In this document: piece after piece, positions 1 to 5,684 of the stretch
How positions within the stretch are numbered: position 1 is the stretch's first letter
Layout: each line of letters begins with the position of its first letter
Source of the DNA: Bordetella parapertussis
Lineage (GTDB): Bacteria; Pseudomonadota; Gammaproteobacteria; Burkholderiales; Burkholderiaceae_C
Assembly (NCBI GenBank): GCA_943328885.2
Contig: CALQBT020000191.1
Coordinates: forward strand, 1-5,910
Length of the DNA stretch: 5,910 nt
Reading direction: 5' to 3'
The notes under the pieces: model-generated
Told to the model about the DNA's origin: nothing
The model's database searches: none
The model's input: the letters and a program-made list of their open reading frames with translations, nothing else
Made by a program: the position numbers and the translations under genes

Positions 1-1
1 G

Positions 2-241
2 CTGCGATCCCTGCTGGGTGCTCCAGCCTGGCAGGTGGTAGGCGAGATCGAGTTGTTTGCCGGCGAGTGCCGGGATGCCGGGGCACTGCGCGCCTGCGAG
101 TACGCCGAACTGCTGGCCGCACGGGTTCGGGCTGGGCGCGGTTTGCCCTCGGCACTGATGGCCGAGCAGTTCCGGATCCTGGACCAGACCACGCGCGAGA
201 TCGTGGAATGGCTGCTCGAGTCTGAGCGACTGGCGCGCTGA
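2..241 (+). CDS. 3' fragment of an unrecognised gene
   Basis: An open frame enters from the left edge, reads 79 codons and ends at TGA 239-241. The peptide is rich in Ala, Leu, Arg and Glu, looks mostly alpha-helical, and ends in EWLLESERLAR. I do not recognise the family and see no catalytic motif, membrane segment or repeat. A GTG at position 35 could serve as a start, but the frame is open to the edge and the residues before it (LRSLLGAPAWQ) look equally protein-like, so this is more likely the C-terminus of a longer protein. It is the only likely gene on the plus strand and converges on the flavoprotein gene, with 24 bases between the two stops and no obvious terminator there. The reading frame is moderately supported; the function is unknown. 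Confidence 0.55.
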   Translation: MRSLLGAPAWQVVGEIELFAGECRDAGALRACEYAELLAARVRAGRGLPSALMAEQFRILDQTTREIVEWLLESERLAR

Positions 242-265
242 ATTCGGCCTGGCGGCGCGCTCTGG

Positions 266-1462
266 TCAGAGTGTGTGCACCTGGGTTGGCAGACCCAGCA
301 GCAGTCTTCCTGTGAGTTCGTAGGTCGCGTCGTTGACCATCATGTGCTGGGTCGCCACCTGCACGTCGCGCAGGCTGCGCTGAAGCGCTGAATCGGCAAA
401 CACGGCTGCGCCGCCGGCCAAGGTATAGACCCGACGCACGACCTCGGCAGCCGTCTGCACCGCATGGGTGGCGGCCAGGCGCAGGTCGCGCCGGCAGTCC
501 AAGGGGGTATCGCCGCCCTGCTGCGCGGCCTGCCAGGCGGTGGCCATGCTGCTCAGCAAAAAAGCCCGGGCGCTGCGCAGCGCAGCCTCGGCACGTGCCA
601 CTGCGTCCTGCACGGTCGCCTTGCTGGCCAAAGGCTTGCTGCTGGCCTGGGGCACGGTACGGCTGGCCTGGGCGATGAAACCGGCCAAGGCCTGGTTCGC
701 GATGCCGGTGGCGACCGCCGCGATCGACAGGGCTAGCAGGCCGAAGACCGGAAAACGGTAGAGCGGGCGGGCGATTCGTGGGCCATCGAACAGCGAGGCG
801 CTGCGCCCCAGCGGCACGAAGGCGTCCTGGGCCTCGAATTCACCGCTGCCGGTGCCGCACAGGCCAAAGCTGTCCCAGTTGTCGAGCAATCGCACCTGGG
901 CCCGCTCCAGCAGCACCGATACCACTCGAGGCGTGCCGTCGGCCAGCAGCGCGGCCTGGCCGTCGTCGTCGAGCAGCAGGCAACCGGCACTGATGATGTC
1001 GGCGTTGTGCGTTCCCGAGCCCCAGGGCCAGCGGCCGCTGACCCGCAGGCCCGACACACCGTCTTGCACGCAGGCCCTTGCGCGCCCTCGCGGCGCGAAC
1101 ACACCGGCCGTCTTGAGCTCGGGCTTGCTGAAGATCGCGTGGGCCTCGGCCTCGGGCAGGTAGGCCGCGAGCACGCTGGAGGTGCACGAGATGAAACAGC
1201 ACCAGGCTGCAGCGGCGTCAGCCTGTGCCAGCCGTTCGATCACCAGAAAGAAGCTCGTCGGCGAAGCCTCATGGCCGCCATAAGCCCTCGGCGTGAGCAG
1301 TCGGTACAGGCCTGACGCAGCCATCGAGTCGGCGATGTCTTGCGGCAGCCAGCGCTGGGCCTCGATCTCGCGGCTGCGCCCGGCCAGCAGCAGCGCGGCT
1401 TGCTCTGCGGCTTGCATCAGCGCTGGATGCTGGGGCGACAGGGTCGAGTGGTCCTGGGTCAT
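266..1462 (-). CDS. Acyl-CoA dehydrogenase-like flavoprotein (group D flavin monooxygenase type)
   Basis: A 398-residue protein of the acyl-CoA dehydrogenase fold, most like the branch with an 'acyl-CoA dehydrogenase type 2' C-terminal domain (HpaB/HsaA/DszC-type FADH2- or FMNH2-dependent monooxygenases). An N-terminal helical region (about 10-110) contains GLYRLLTPRAYGG. The beta domain (about 118-225) has SGRWPWGSG at 142-150 and NWDSFGLCGTGSGEF at 195-209. The C-terminal helical domain (about 240-395) has the family signature LAGGAAVFADSALQRSLRD at 348-366, followed by QHMMVND. The length is normal for the family. I see no clear counterpart of the acyl-CoA dehydrogenase catalytic glutamate, which fits a monooxygenase or oxidase better than a dehydrogenase; a partner flavin reductase would then be needed, and none is in the window. 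The substrate is unknown. The ATG at 1460-1462 is chosen because GGAG lies six bases upstream; the frame stays open into the methyltransferase gene, but that part is a shadow. It lies 101 bases downstream of the methyltransferase gene. Confidence 0.88.
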   Translation of the reverse strand: MTQDHSTLSPQHPALMQAAEQAALLLAGRSREIEAQRWLPQDIADSMAASGLYRLLTPRAYGGHEASPTSFFLVIERLAQADAAAAWCCFISCTSSVLAAYLPEAEAHAIFSKPELKTAGVFAPRGRARACVQDGVSGLRVSGRWPWGSGTHNADIISAGCLLLDDDGQAALLADGTPRVVSVLLERAQVRLLDNWDSFGLCGTGSGEFEAQDAFVPLGRSASLFDGPRIARPLYRFPVFGLLALSIAAVATGIANQALAGFIAQASRTVPQASSKPLASKATVQDAVARAEAALRSARAFLLSSMATAWQAAQQGGDTPLDCRRDLRLAATHAVQTAAEVVRRVYTLAGGAAVFADSALQRSLRDVQVATQHMMVNDATYELTGRLLLGLPTQVHTL

Positions 1463-1468
1463 GCGGCG

Positions 1469-1472
1469 CTCC
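1469..1472 (-). promoter_or_regulatory. Shine-Dalgarno GGAG of the flavoprotein gene
   Basis: On the minus strand GGAG is followed by the six bases CGCCGC and then the ATG at 1462. This fixes the start of the flavoprotein gene, whose frame otherwise remains open for a further 291 codons upstream. It is the clearest ribosome binding site in the window. Confidence 0.7.
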
Positions 1473-1563
1473 GGCGGGTCTTGGGTCGATGATGCCGGCA
1501 AGCCAGGCGCTGAGCGACGGTGGATGCCACGAAGGTCAAAGAATACGCCACGGGAAGGTTTGG

Positions 1564-2847
1564 CTATCGCGTCGCTGGCACGCGCTGTGCATCGGCAAGC
1601 AGCAGGGTTTCGAGCTGATGCGCGGTCACGCCGTAGAAGGCTTTGAGTTCGCTCACTTTGGCCAGCAGCGCTGCGCGCTGGGCGGTCGGCAGTGGGTCGG
1701 CGCGGCGCACCGCCAGCACCATCTTGTTCTTGCCTGTGTGCTCGGGCGAGATGAATTCGAACACCTGGGCGTCGTAGCCGCAGGCCTGCAGCAGCAGCGC
1801 GCGCAGCGCGTCGGTCAGCATTTCGGCCTGCTCGGTCATGTGGATGCCGTGGCGCAGCATCGCTTGCAGCGGCGCCGGGGCAGTCATTTGCGGCCTGAGT
1901 TGCTGGTGGCAGCAGGGTGAGCACAGGATGATGGCCGCGCCGCTGCGCACGCCGTGGTGCATCGCGACATCGGTGGCGGTGTCGCAGGCGTGCAGCGCGA
2001 TCATGATGTCGATCGGCCGATGGCCTTGGCCATCGGCGCTGCCCTGCGCCGCGGCAAACTGTCGGATGTCGCCGGCCTCGAAGCGCAGTCCGGCCAGCCC
2101 CAGCCTGGTCGCCGCGTTGTTGCACAGCAGCGTGAGGTCCTCGCGCAGTTCCACGCCAACCACGTCGGGCAAGCGTCCGCTGGCTTGCAGCTGGTGCCAG
2201 ACTGCAAAAGTCAGGTAGCCCTTGCCGGCGCCGAAGTCCAGCACCTGCACCGGCTGCGCCGGATCGCGTCCGGCAAGCGGCGACTGTGCGATCGCGTGCG
2301 ACAGCACCTCGACGAACTTGTTGATCTGTCGCCATTTGCGTGCCATCGTCGGCACCAGGCGGTGCTGGTCATCGGTGACGCCGAGTTCGGTCAAGAACGG
2401 AAGGTCTAGCGACAGCGCGCGCTGCTTGACGCGGTCATGTCCCGCCCCGCCAGGCGCATCGGCAGCACTTGACCCTGCGGGGCCGGCGGCTGCCGCGGCG
2501 AGCTTGCCCACGCGCAAGGACCAGCCCTTCTTGCCCATCGAGAGCTGGATGTCGTGGCCTCGCGTGACCAGATGGGCGTGGTGGAACTGGCTGTCGATCA
2601 GCGAGCCGATCAGTGCCACGGCGTCGGTCAGCGGCAGGTTCTTGGTGATGTCCTTGGTGCGGTGACGCCAGACCAGTGACAGCTGCTCGGCCCCGCGCAA
2701 CACCAGGCGGCGCGCCAGCAGCTTGTCCAGCGAGGGCTCGGCGGCGTGCGGCCGCCCCAGGCTCAGGCTGAGAAAACTGCCGTCGCCCAGGCTTTGCTGC
2801 AGCCTGAGGATGAATTTCTGCGTTTCGGCGTTGGGGGAATTCATCAT
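1564..2847 (-). CDS. Class I SAM-dependent methyltransferase (Methyltransf_32-like)
   Basis: A 427-residue protein with a Rossmann-fold methyltransferase domain in its C-terminal half. The SAM-binding motif I is VLDFGAGKGYLTF (202-214), motif II is VGVELRED (230-237), and an acidic GD follows at 259-260. IALHACDTATD (283-293) and SPCCHQQL (310-317) are the hallmarks of the Methyltransf_32 group, which includes METTL25-like proteins and resembles TRM13-type enzymes with their paired Cys-Cys-His. A late EFISPEHTGKNKMVLAV strand (364-380) also fits. The N-terminal 115 residues form a separate domain with WRHRTKDITKN (60-70); residues 117-140 are a low-complexity Ala/Gly linker. An RNA substrate is an inference from family resemblance; the true substrate is unknown. 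The ATG at 2847 has no Shine-Dalgarno and overlaps the stop of the mini-ORF (ATGA), which suggests translational coupling. ATG 2844, the next codon, is an equally possible start. Confidence 0.9.
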   Translation of the reverse strand: MMNSPNAETQKFILRLQQSLGDGSFLSLSLGRPHAAEPSLDKLLARRLVLRGAEQLSLVWRHRTKDITKNLPLTDAVALIGSLIDSQFHHAHLVTRGHDIQLSMGKKGWSLRVGKLAAAAAGPAGSSAADAPGGAGHDRVKQRALSLDLPFLTELGVTDDQHRLVPTMARKWRQINKFVEVLSHAIAQSPLAGRDPAQPVQVLDFGAGKGYLTFAVWHQLQASGRLPDVVGVELREDLTLLCNNAATRLGLAGLRFEAGDIRQFAAAQGSADGQGHRPIDIMIALHACDTATDVAMHHGVRSGAAIILCSPCCHQQLRPQMTAPAPLQAMLRHGIHMTEQAEMLTDALRALLLQACGYDAQVFEFISPEHTGKNKMVLAVRRADPLPTAQRAALLAKVSELKAFYGVTAHQLETLLLADAQRVPATR

Positions 2848-2924
2848 CGAAGGGTCAGCGCGCAGTTGCGCAGCGCTTGTTGCGGGTCAGCCGCGGTGAT
2901 CGCAGCGAGCAGTCGGCAGTTCAT
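2844..2924 (-). CDS. 26-residue coupling mini-ORF
   Basis: A 27-codon frame from ATG 2924-2922 to TGA 2846-2844. Its ATG overlaps the TGA of the M61-like gene as ATGA, and its own TGA overlaps the methyltransferase ATG as ATGA, so it fills the gap between the two larger genes exactly. The peptide begins MNCRLLAAITAADP and ends in CALTLR. It has no motif I recognise and is too short to call a domain or a signal peptide. There is no strong Shine-Dalgarno, so re-initiation by ribosomes ending the upstream gene would be the expected mode. It could be a real small protein, a leader that passes ribosomes to the methyltransferase gene, a remnant of a lost gene, or chance. That it is translated is inferred; the double overlap is seen directly. 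Confidence 0.4.
   Translation of the reverse strand: MNCRLLAAITAADPQQALRNCALTLR
2857..2877 (-). promoter_or_regulatory. Hairpin just upstream of the methyltransferase start
   Basis: On the minus strand AGCGC (2877-2873) pairs with GCGCT (2861-2857). Two or three further pairs are possible inside after one bulged base, leaving a small loop. The structure ends nine bases before the methyltransferase ATG and lies wholly in the mini-ORF. It is followed by GACCCTTCG rather than a U-run, so it is not a terminator. It could hold the translation start in a folded state until ribosomes on the mini-ORF open it. GC-rich DNA gives such stems by chance, hence the low confidence. Confidence 0.25.
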
Positions 2925-4924
2925 GGTTTGGCGCTGGACTTGAGGCTGGACTTGGGGCTGGTATCGACCGGTTTTGCGGCAGGTTTCTTGTCCCCTGGTT
3001 TGCTGCTGGCCCCGCCCTTGGCCGCCGGCTTGACGCCTGGCTTGACGCCTGGCTTGACGCCTGGCTTGATGCCCCGCTTGGCCGCTTGTTTGGGCTTGGC
3101 GGCGATTTTGCCCGCGACCGCCTTGGGCAGCGGGCTGGTGCCGGTCGGCGTTGCCTGGGCGCCCAGCCCCAACCACCCCTGGCAGGCCGGTTGCAGCATC
3201 GCTTGAGGTACTGCTTGGTAGCGCATGCGCTCGCGCATCGGCGGGCCGGCTGGCAGGTAGCGCAACTCGAGCAGCTGGCCGTCTGCGCCTTGCACCCGCA
3301 GCAGCACCGGCTGGCTCGCATCACCCATCACCAGCGATCGACTGAGCAGGGCCATGCCGTTGCGCAGACCTGCGGTGGCGGCGGGTCCATCGGGCTCGAC
3401 GCCACCCACCACCCCGGTCTCCAGCGAGGCCGGATCGAAGCCCAGTCGCCATGCTGGCGCCGACAGCGGTCTTCCGATGAAGCAGGGCCCGAGCGTGGTC
3501 AGACCGAAACCGAAGACCTCGCCTTGTTCGACATGGCGCTGGATGTCGCGCAGCGGCTGCTCGCCCAGCTTGGACCTGAGGGCTGCCAGCAGTCTGTGGG
3601 TGGCCAGCGGTGCGCTGGTCAGGCCTTCGCGTTTGGCTTGCGCCGGGGGCAGCAGCAGGCCTCGCATCACCGCGTCGAGCCCGGGGTGTCCGACGGCACG
3701 CAGTGCGCCATGCCATTGCAGCGCCAGCCACTCGCCGCGGGCTGCATTCAGGCTGATCAGCGCTTCGCTGCGCGATGCGCCCGCGCCCAGGCGCGCCTGG
3801 GGCTGCGCCCGATCGGGTGAGTCCAGGTAGCGGTCGATCTGGCGATTGAGCGCGCTGGCGAAGTCCTCCGGCGTCCAGCGGCCTTCGCGCAGCAGCAAGC
3901 GGTGGGCGTAGAACTCTGCCCAACCTTGGCTGAACCAGGCCCGCAGAACCTCGTCCTGGCGACCGGTATGGACCGTGGGGCCGAAGCGGTCCGGGATCCA
4001 AGTCCGCATCAGCGCCCCGGCGATCAAGGCGTCAAAGTCTTCGCCTGGCAAGGCCGGGTCGGGCGGCATCGGCACCGCGACCGCCTGATGCCAGGCAGCG
4101 GCCTGCCCAGCCGATGGACTGGGCAGCAGCAAGACCAGCAGCGGCTTGGCGGGCGTGTTGTCGCCCCAGAATCGGCGCTGGCTGGCCAGCGCCTGCGAAC
4201 TGGCCTGAGCCTGGGCCTCGAGGCCAGCGCGCCAGGCCGGCGCACTGGGCCGCACCACGGTCAAGGTCTGACCATCGTCGTTTCGTGTCAGCACTTGCAG
4301 TGCGCCACCGGCGTACAGCGCTTGCTGGACCCGCCAGCGCAGCGTCGCAGCCCCAGGCGCGACCAAAAACAGTGTCGAAGCCCCCTCGGCCTGGCCATGG
4401 CTACTGACCCAGCGTGTCGGCCCATCTGCGGACGCTGCAAGGGCAGGATCGGGCGGCGGGGACAGGTCTTTGAAACCGACGCAGGCCGAGGGCGGGTTGG
4501 CCTCGTCGATCTCCTCGGGCACTGGCAGCAGGCTCTGACCGGCGAAAGCGAACCAGTTGGCTGCCAGCTGTGCGCCGCCGCTCTGGGCCGTGTTCGGCGA
4601 CGGGGTCAGGCGCCAGCGCAGTTGCACCCGCTCACCGGGCGCGTGGCTGACGCTGCGCAGCGTGGGGTCGCCGACGACGGCCTGCAGCCTGCTGCTGCCG
4701 GCAGTGTCTTCGCTGAGCGCCGTCCAGCCGTCGGGCAGGCGCAGTGTGCTGCGGCTGCGCGGGCCGGCGCTGAAGCTCATGTCGACTTGTAACTGGCGCG
4801 GTTCGGCGGCGAACTGCGGCGTCACCTGCCACAGCAGATCGCAAGCCGCTGCCTCGGCGGCCTGTGCTTCGACGCTGACCAGGCCCAAGACACAGGCTGC
4901 CAGCGCTGCGCACAGCCGCCGCAT
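2921..4924 (-). CDS. Exported M61-peptidase-like protein with PDZ-like segment, active site apparently lost
   Basis: A 667-residue protein, counted from ATG 4924. Residues 1-22 look like a Sec signal peptide: RR, a hydrophobic stretch, then EAQA before AEA. A LAAC at 8-11 could be a lipobox but sits after a very short hydrophobic run. Residues 24-150 are a probable beta-rich N-terminal domain. The middle resembles M61 (glycyl aminopeptidase-type) peptidases: MRTWIPDRFGP (306-316), then AWFSQGWAEFYAHRLLLREG (329-348), with the usual TPEDF and Y-L-D-S-P after it. At the zinc-site position, however, the sequence is GALMRTW (303-309) instead of HExxHxW, and the later E-G is Q-G, so catalysis by the M61 mechanism looks impossible. 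A PDZ-like segment (about 491-560) has VEPDGPAATAGLRNGMALL. The last 65 or so residues are a Lys/Pro/Ala tail. An upstream in-frame ATG at 4966 adds 14 polar residues; neither start has a good Shine-Dalgarno. The likely location is the periplasm or outside the cell; the role is unknown. Confidence 0.72.
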   Translation of the reverse strand: MRRLCAALAACVLGLVSVEAQAAEAAACDLLWQVTPQFAAEPRQLQVDMSFSAGPRSRSTLRLPDGWTALSEDTAGSSRLQAVVGDPTLRSVSHAPGERVQLRWRLTPSPNTAQSGGAQLAANWFAFAGQSLLPVPEEIDEANPPSACVGFKDLSPPPDPALAASADGPTRWVSSHGQAEGASTLFLVAPGAATLRWRVQQALYAGGALQVLTRNDDGQTLTVVRPSAPAWRAGLEAQAQASSQALASQRRFWGDNTPAKPLLVLLLPSPSAGQAAAWHQAVAVPMPPDPALPGEDFDALIAGALMRTWIPDRFGPTVHTGRQDEVLRAWFSQGWAEFYAHRLLLREGRWTPEDFASALNRQIDRYLDSPDRAQPQARLGAGASRSEALISLNAARGEWLALQWHGALRAVGHPGLDAVMRGLLLPPAQAKREGLTSAPLATHRLLAALRSKLGEQPLRDIQRHVEQGEVFGFGLTTLGPCFIGRPLSAPAWRLGFDPASLETGVVGGVEPDGPAATAGLRNGMALLSRSLVMGDASQPVLLRVQGADGQLLELRYLPAGPPMRERMRYQAVPQAMLQPACQGWLGLGAQATPTGTSPLPKAVAGKIAAKPKQAAKRGIKPGVKPGVKPGVKPAAKGGASSKPGDKKPAAKPVDTSPKSSLKSSAKP
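3029..3064 (-). repeat. Three perfect 12-bp tandem repeats in the Lys/Pro tail
   Basis: The plus-strand unit CTTGACGCCTGG occurs three times in a row, followed by a degenerate partial fourth copy (CTTGATGCC, 3065-3073). On the coding strand it spells consecutive Gly-Val-Lys-Pro units in the tail of the M61-like protein. The repeat keeps the reading frame, so copy-number change by slippage would lengthen or shorten the tail without breaking the gene. Confidence 0.9.
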
Positions 4925-5084
4925 CGTGTCGGGGCCCGAGCAGCAATCGGATTTTCTGGTTTGCATCGGCGTGGCGGCATCGCGACCTGGCGCGTGCCAT
5001 GAGGGCGGCTGCGCAGCTTAGCCTATGCCAGCCCAATGCCGCCTCGGCGGGTGGCGCGCCCAAGCGGCAAGCCGGGTTCGGGCT
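4925..5084 (-). other. 160-base intergenic region before the M61-like gene
   Basis: This stretch separates the NTF2-like gene from the M61-like gene. Just after the NTF2-like stop, AAGCC and GGCTT can pair across seven bases, and CCGCC/GGCGG lies a little further on; neither is followed by a T-run, so no intrinsic terminator is called. I see no convincing -35/-10 pair on the minus strand. An alternative start for the M61-like gene (ATG 4966-4964) lies inside. The region may hold a promoter, but I cannot place one. Confidence 0.4.
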
Positions 5085-5492
5085 TCAGGGCGCAGGTGCT
5101 GGTTGGAGGCGGGCCAGCATCTCGCCCATTTTCTGGTGGACTGCGTTGACCGCTTTCAGTGGCCGCACCAGCACTTTGAAGTCGACGATCTGGCCCGCAT
5201 CGTTCCAGCGGATCAGGTCGACCCCGTTGATCTGGATGCCGTCGAGTTCGGTGCTGAATTCCAGCATCGCGTCGTGCTCGCCGACGATCTCGCGCTCATA
5301 GCGGAAGTGCTCGCTGTTGAGGACTTGCATCGCGCCGATCAGGTACTTCATCGTGATCGCTTTGCCACGCTGAGGTTTGTGCACCACCGGGGAGTGGAAC
5401 ACCACCTCGTCGGCCAGCAAGCGGCCGAGTGCGGTCATGTCGCGCGATGCCACGATCTGGTGCCAGGCGGTGATGACAGGGGAGTCGCTCAT
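5085..5492 (-). CDS. NTF2/SnoaL-like family protein
   Basis: A 135-residue protein that reads as a single SnoaL-like/nuclear transport factor 2 fold, the usual length for the family. Features seen: an N-terminal helix VITAWHQIVASRDMTALGRL (6-25), LLADEVVFHSPVV (25-37), a strand-rich middle with EREIVGEHDAMLEFSTELDG (66-85), and VDLIRWNDAGQIVDFKVLVRP (91-111) before a C-terminal helix. Such proteins are small cone-shaped barrels that act as isomerases, hydratases, cyclases or plain ligand binders; I see no residues that decide between these, so no reaction is assigned. ATG 5492 is chosen because family similarity begins at MSDSPVITAW. The frame is open for 24 more codons to ATG 5564, but that part (MSCCQGPSPENPV) is unlike the family and runs through the intergenic repeats. 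No strong Shine-Dalgarno is visible. It lies downstream of icmF, 192 bases away. Confidence 0.85.
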   Translation of the reverse strand: MSDSPVITAWHQIVASRDMTALGRLLADEVVFHSPVVHKPQRGKAITMKYLIGAMQVLNSEHFRYEREIVGEHDAMLEFSTELDGIQINGVDLIRWNDAGQIVDFKVLVRPLKAVNAVHQKMGEMLARLQPAPAP

Positions 5493-5500
5493 CAGCAGAT

Positions 5501-5520
5501 CGCCGTGTTGGCGCCGTGTT
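5501..5520. repeat. Two 9-bp direct repeats, 11-bp period, at the NTF2-like gene start
   Basis: CGCCGTGTT occurs at 5501-5509 and again at 5512-5520, separated by GG. On the minus strand this is AACACGGCG twice, ending eight bases before the ATG of the NTF2-like gene. A spacing of 11 bp is about one helical turn, as for a protein that binds two half-sites on one face of the DNA. It could equally act in the 5' leader of the mRNA, or be a small chance duplication. Confidence 0.5.
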
Positions 5521-5611
5521 TGTCTGACAGGGTTTTCTGGACTTGGACCTTGGCAGCATGACAAGCCTGCCCGGCGTCGCCGGTCCGCAGTGGTGGCAAT
5601 CCCGGACCCGC

Positions 5612-5617
5612 TGTCAA
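5612..5617 (-). promoter_or_regulatory. Possible -35 box (TTGACA) for the NTF2-like gene
   Basis: The minus strand reads a perfect TTGACA here, about 120 bases upstream of the NTF2-like start and 68 bases past the icmF stop. The sequence 17 bases further on, ACCACT, is a poor -10 box, so this is only a candidate sigma-70-type promoter. Its position just downstream of an inverted repeat adds a little support. Confidence 0.25.
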
Positions 5618-5624
5618 GCAGCGA

Positions 5625-5643
5625 TCCTGAATCCAGTTCAGGA
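5625..5643 (-). terminator. Perfect 7-bp inverted repeat after icmF (terminator-like or operator)
   Basis: TCCTGAA and TTCAGGA flank a five-base loop; in minus-strand RNA the stem extends by a G-U and a G-C pair. It begins 41 bases past the icmF stop. There is no T-run after it (TCGCTGCTTGACA follows), so an intrinsic terminator is weakly supported. Seven bases separate it from the TTGACA box, so a dimeric regulator's operator is an equally good reading. The symmetry is seen directly; the role is inferred. Confidence 0.35.
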
Positions 5644-5684
5644 CCAGTCCAAGAGCCGCGAGCCTGCCGGCCGCGTCGCCTTGA

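Noticed and set aside
242..265. Possible bidirectional terminator between the convergent genes
   Set aside because: The 24 bases contain no inverted repeat of useful length and no A- or T-run.
1489..1920. 143-codon plus-strand ORF covering the gap before the flavoprotein gene
   Set aside because: Most of it is antisense to the conserved C-terminal half of the methyltransferase, and it shows no protein family features.
1463..2335. In-frame upstream extension of the flavoprotein ORF, adding 291 residues
   Set aside because: It runs antisense-frame through the methyltransferase gene, is Arg/Ala-rich with no family resemblance, and a good GGAG lies just before ATG 1462 where the family homology begins.
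3029..3073. Short tandem array considered as a CRISPR-like repeat
   Set aside because: The units are 12 bp, contiguous without spacers, and in frame within a coding tail; this is a protein repeat.
3086..3820. 244-codon plus-strand ORF opposite the M61-like gene
   Set aside because: Same reasoning: a low-complexity composition and complete overlap with a coding gene that has a signal peptide and domain motifs.
3902..4792. 296-codon plus-strand ORF opposite the M61-like gene
   Set aside because: It is the mirror of a well-supported minus-strand gene in GC-rich DNA; its product is rich in Gly, Arg and Gln, with no recognisable domain.
5493..5564. 24-codon N-terminal extension of the NTF2-like protein
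   Set aside because: The added residues do not look like the family, and the stretch covers the direct repeat; the ATG at 5492 matches the usual start of the fold.
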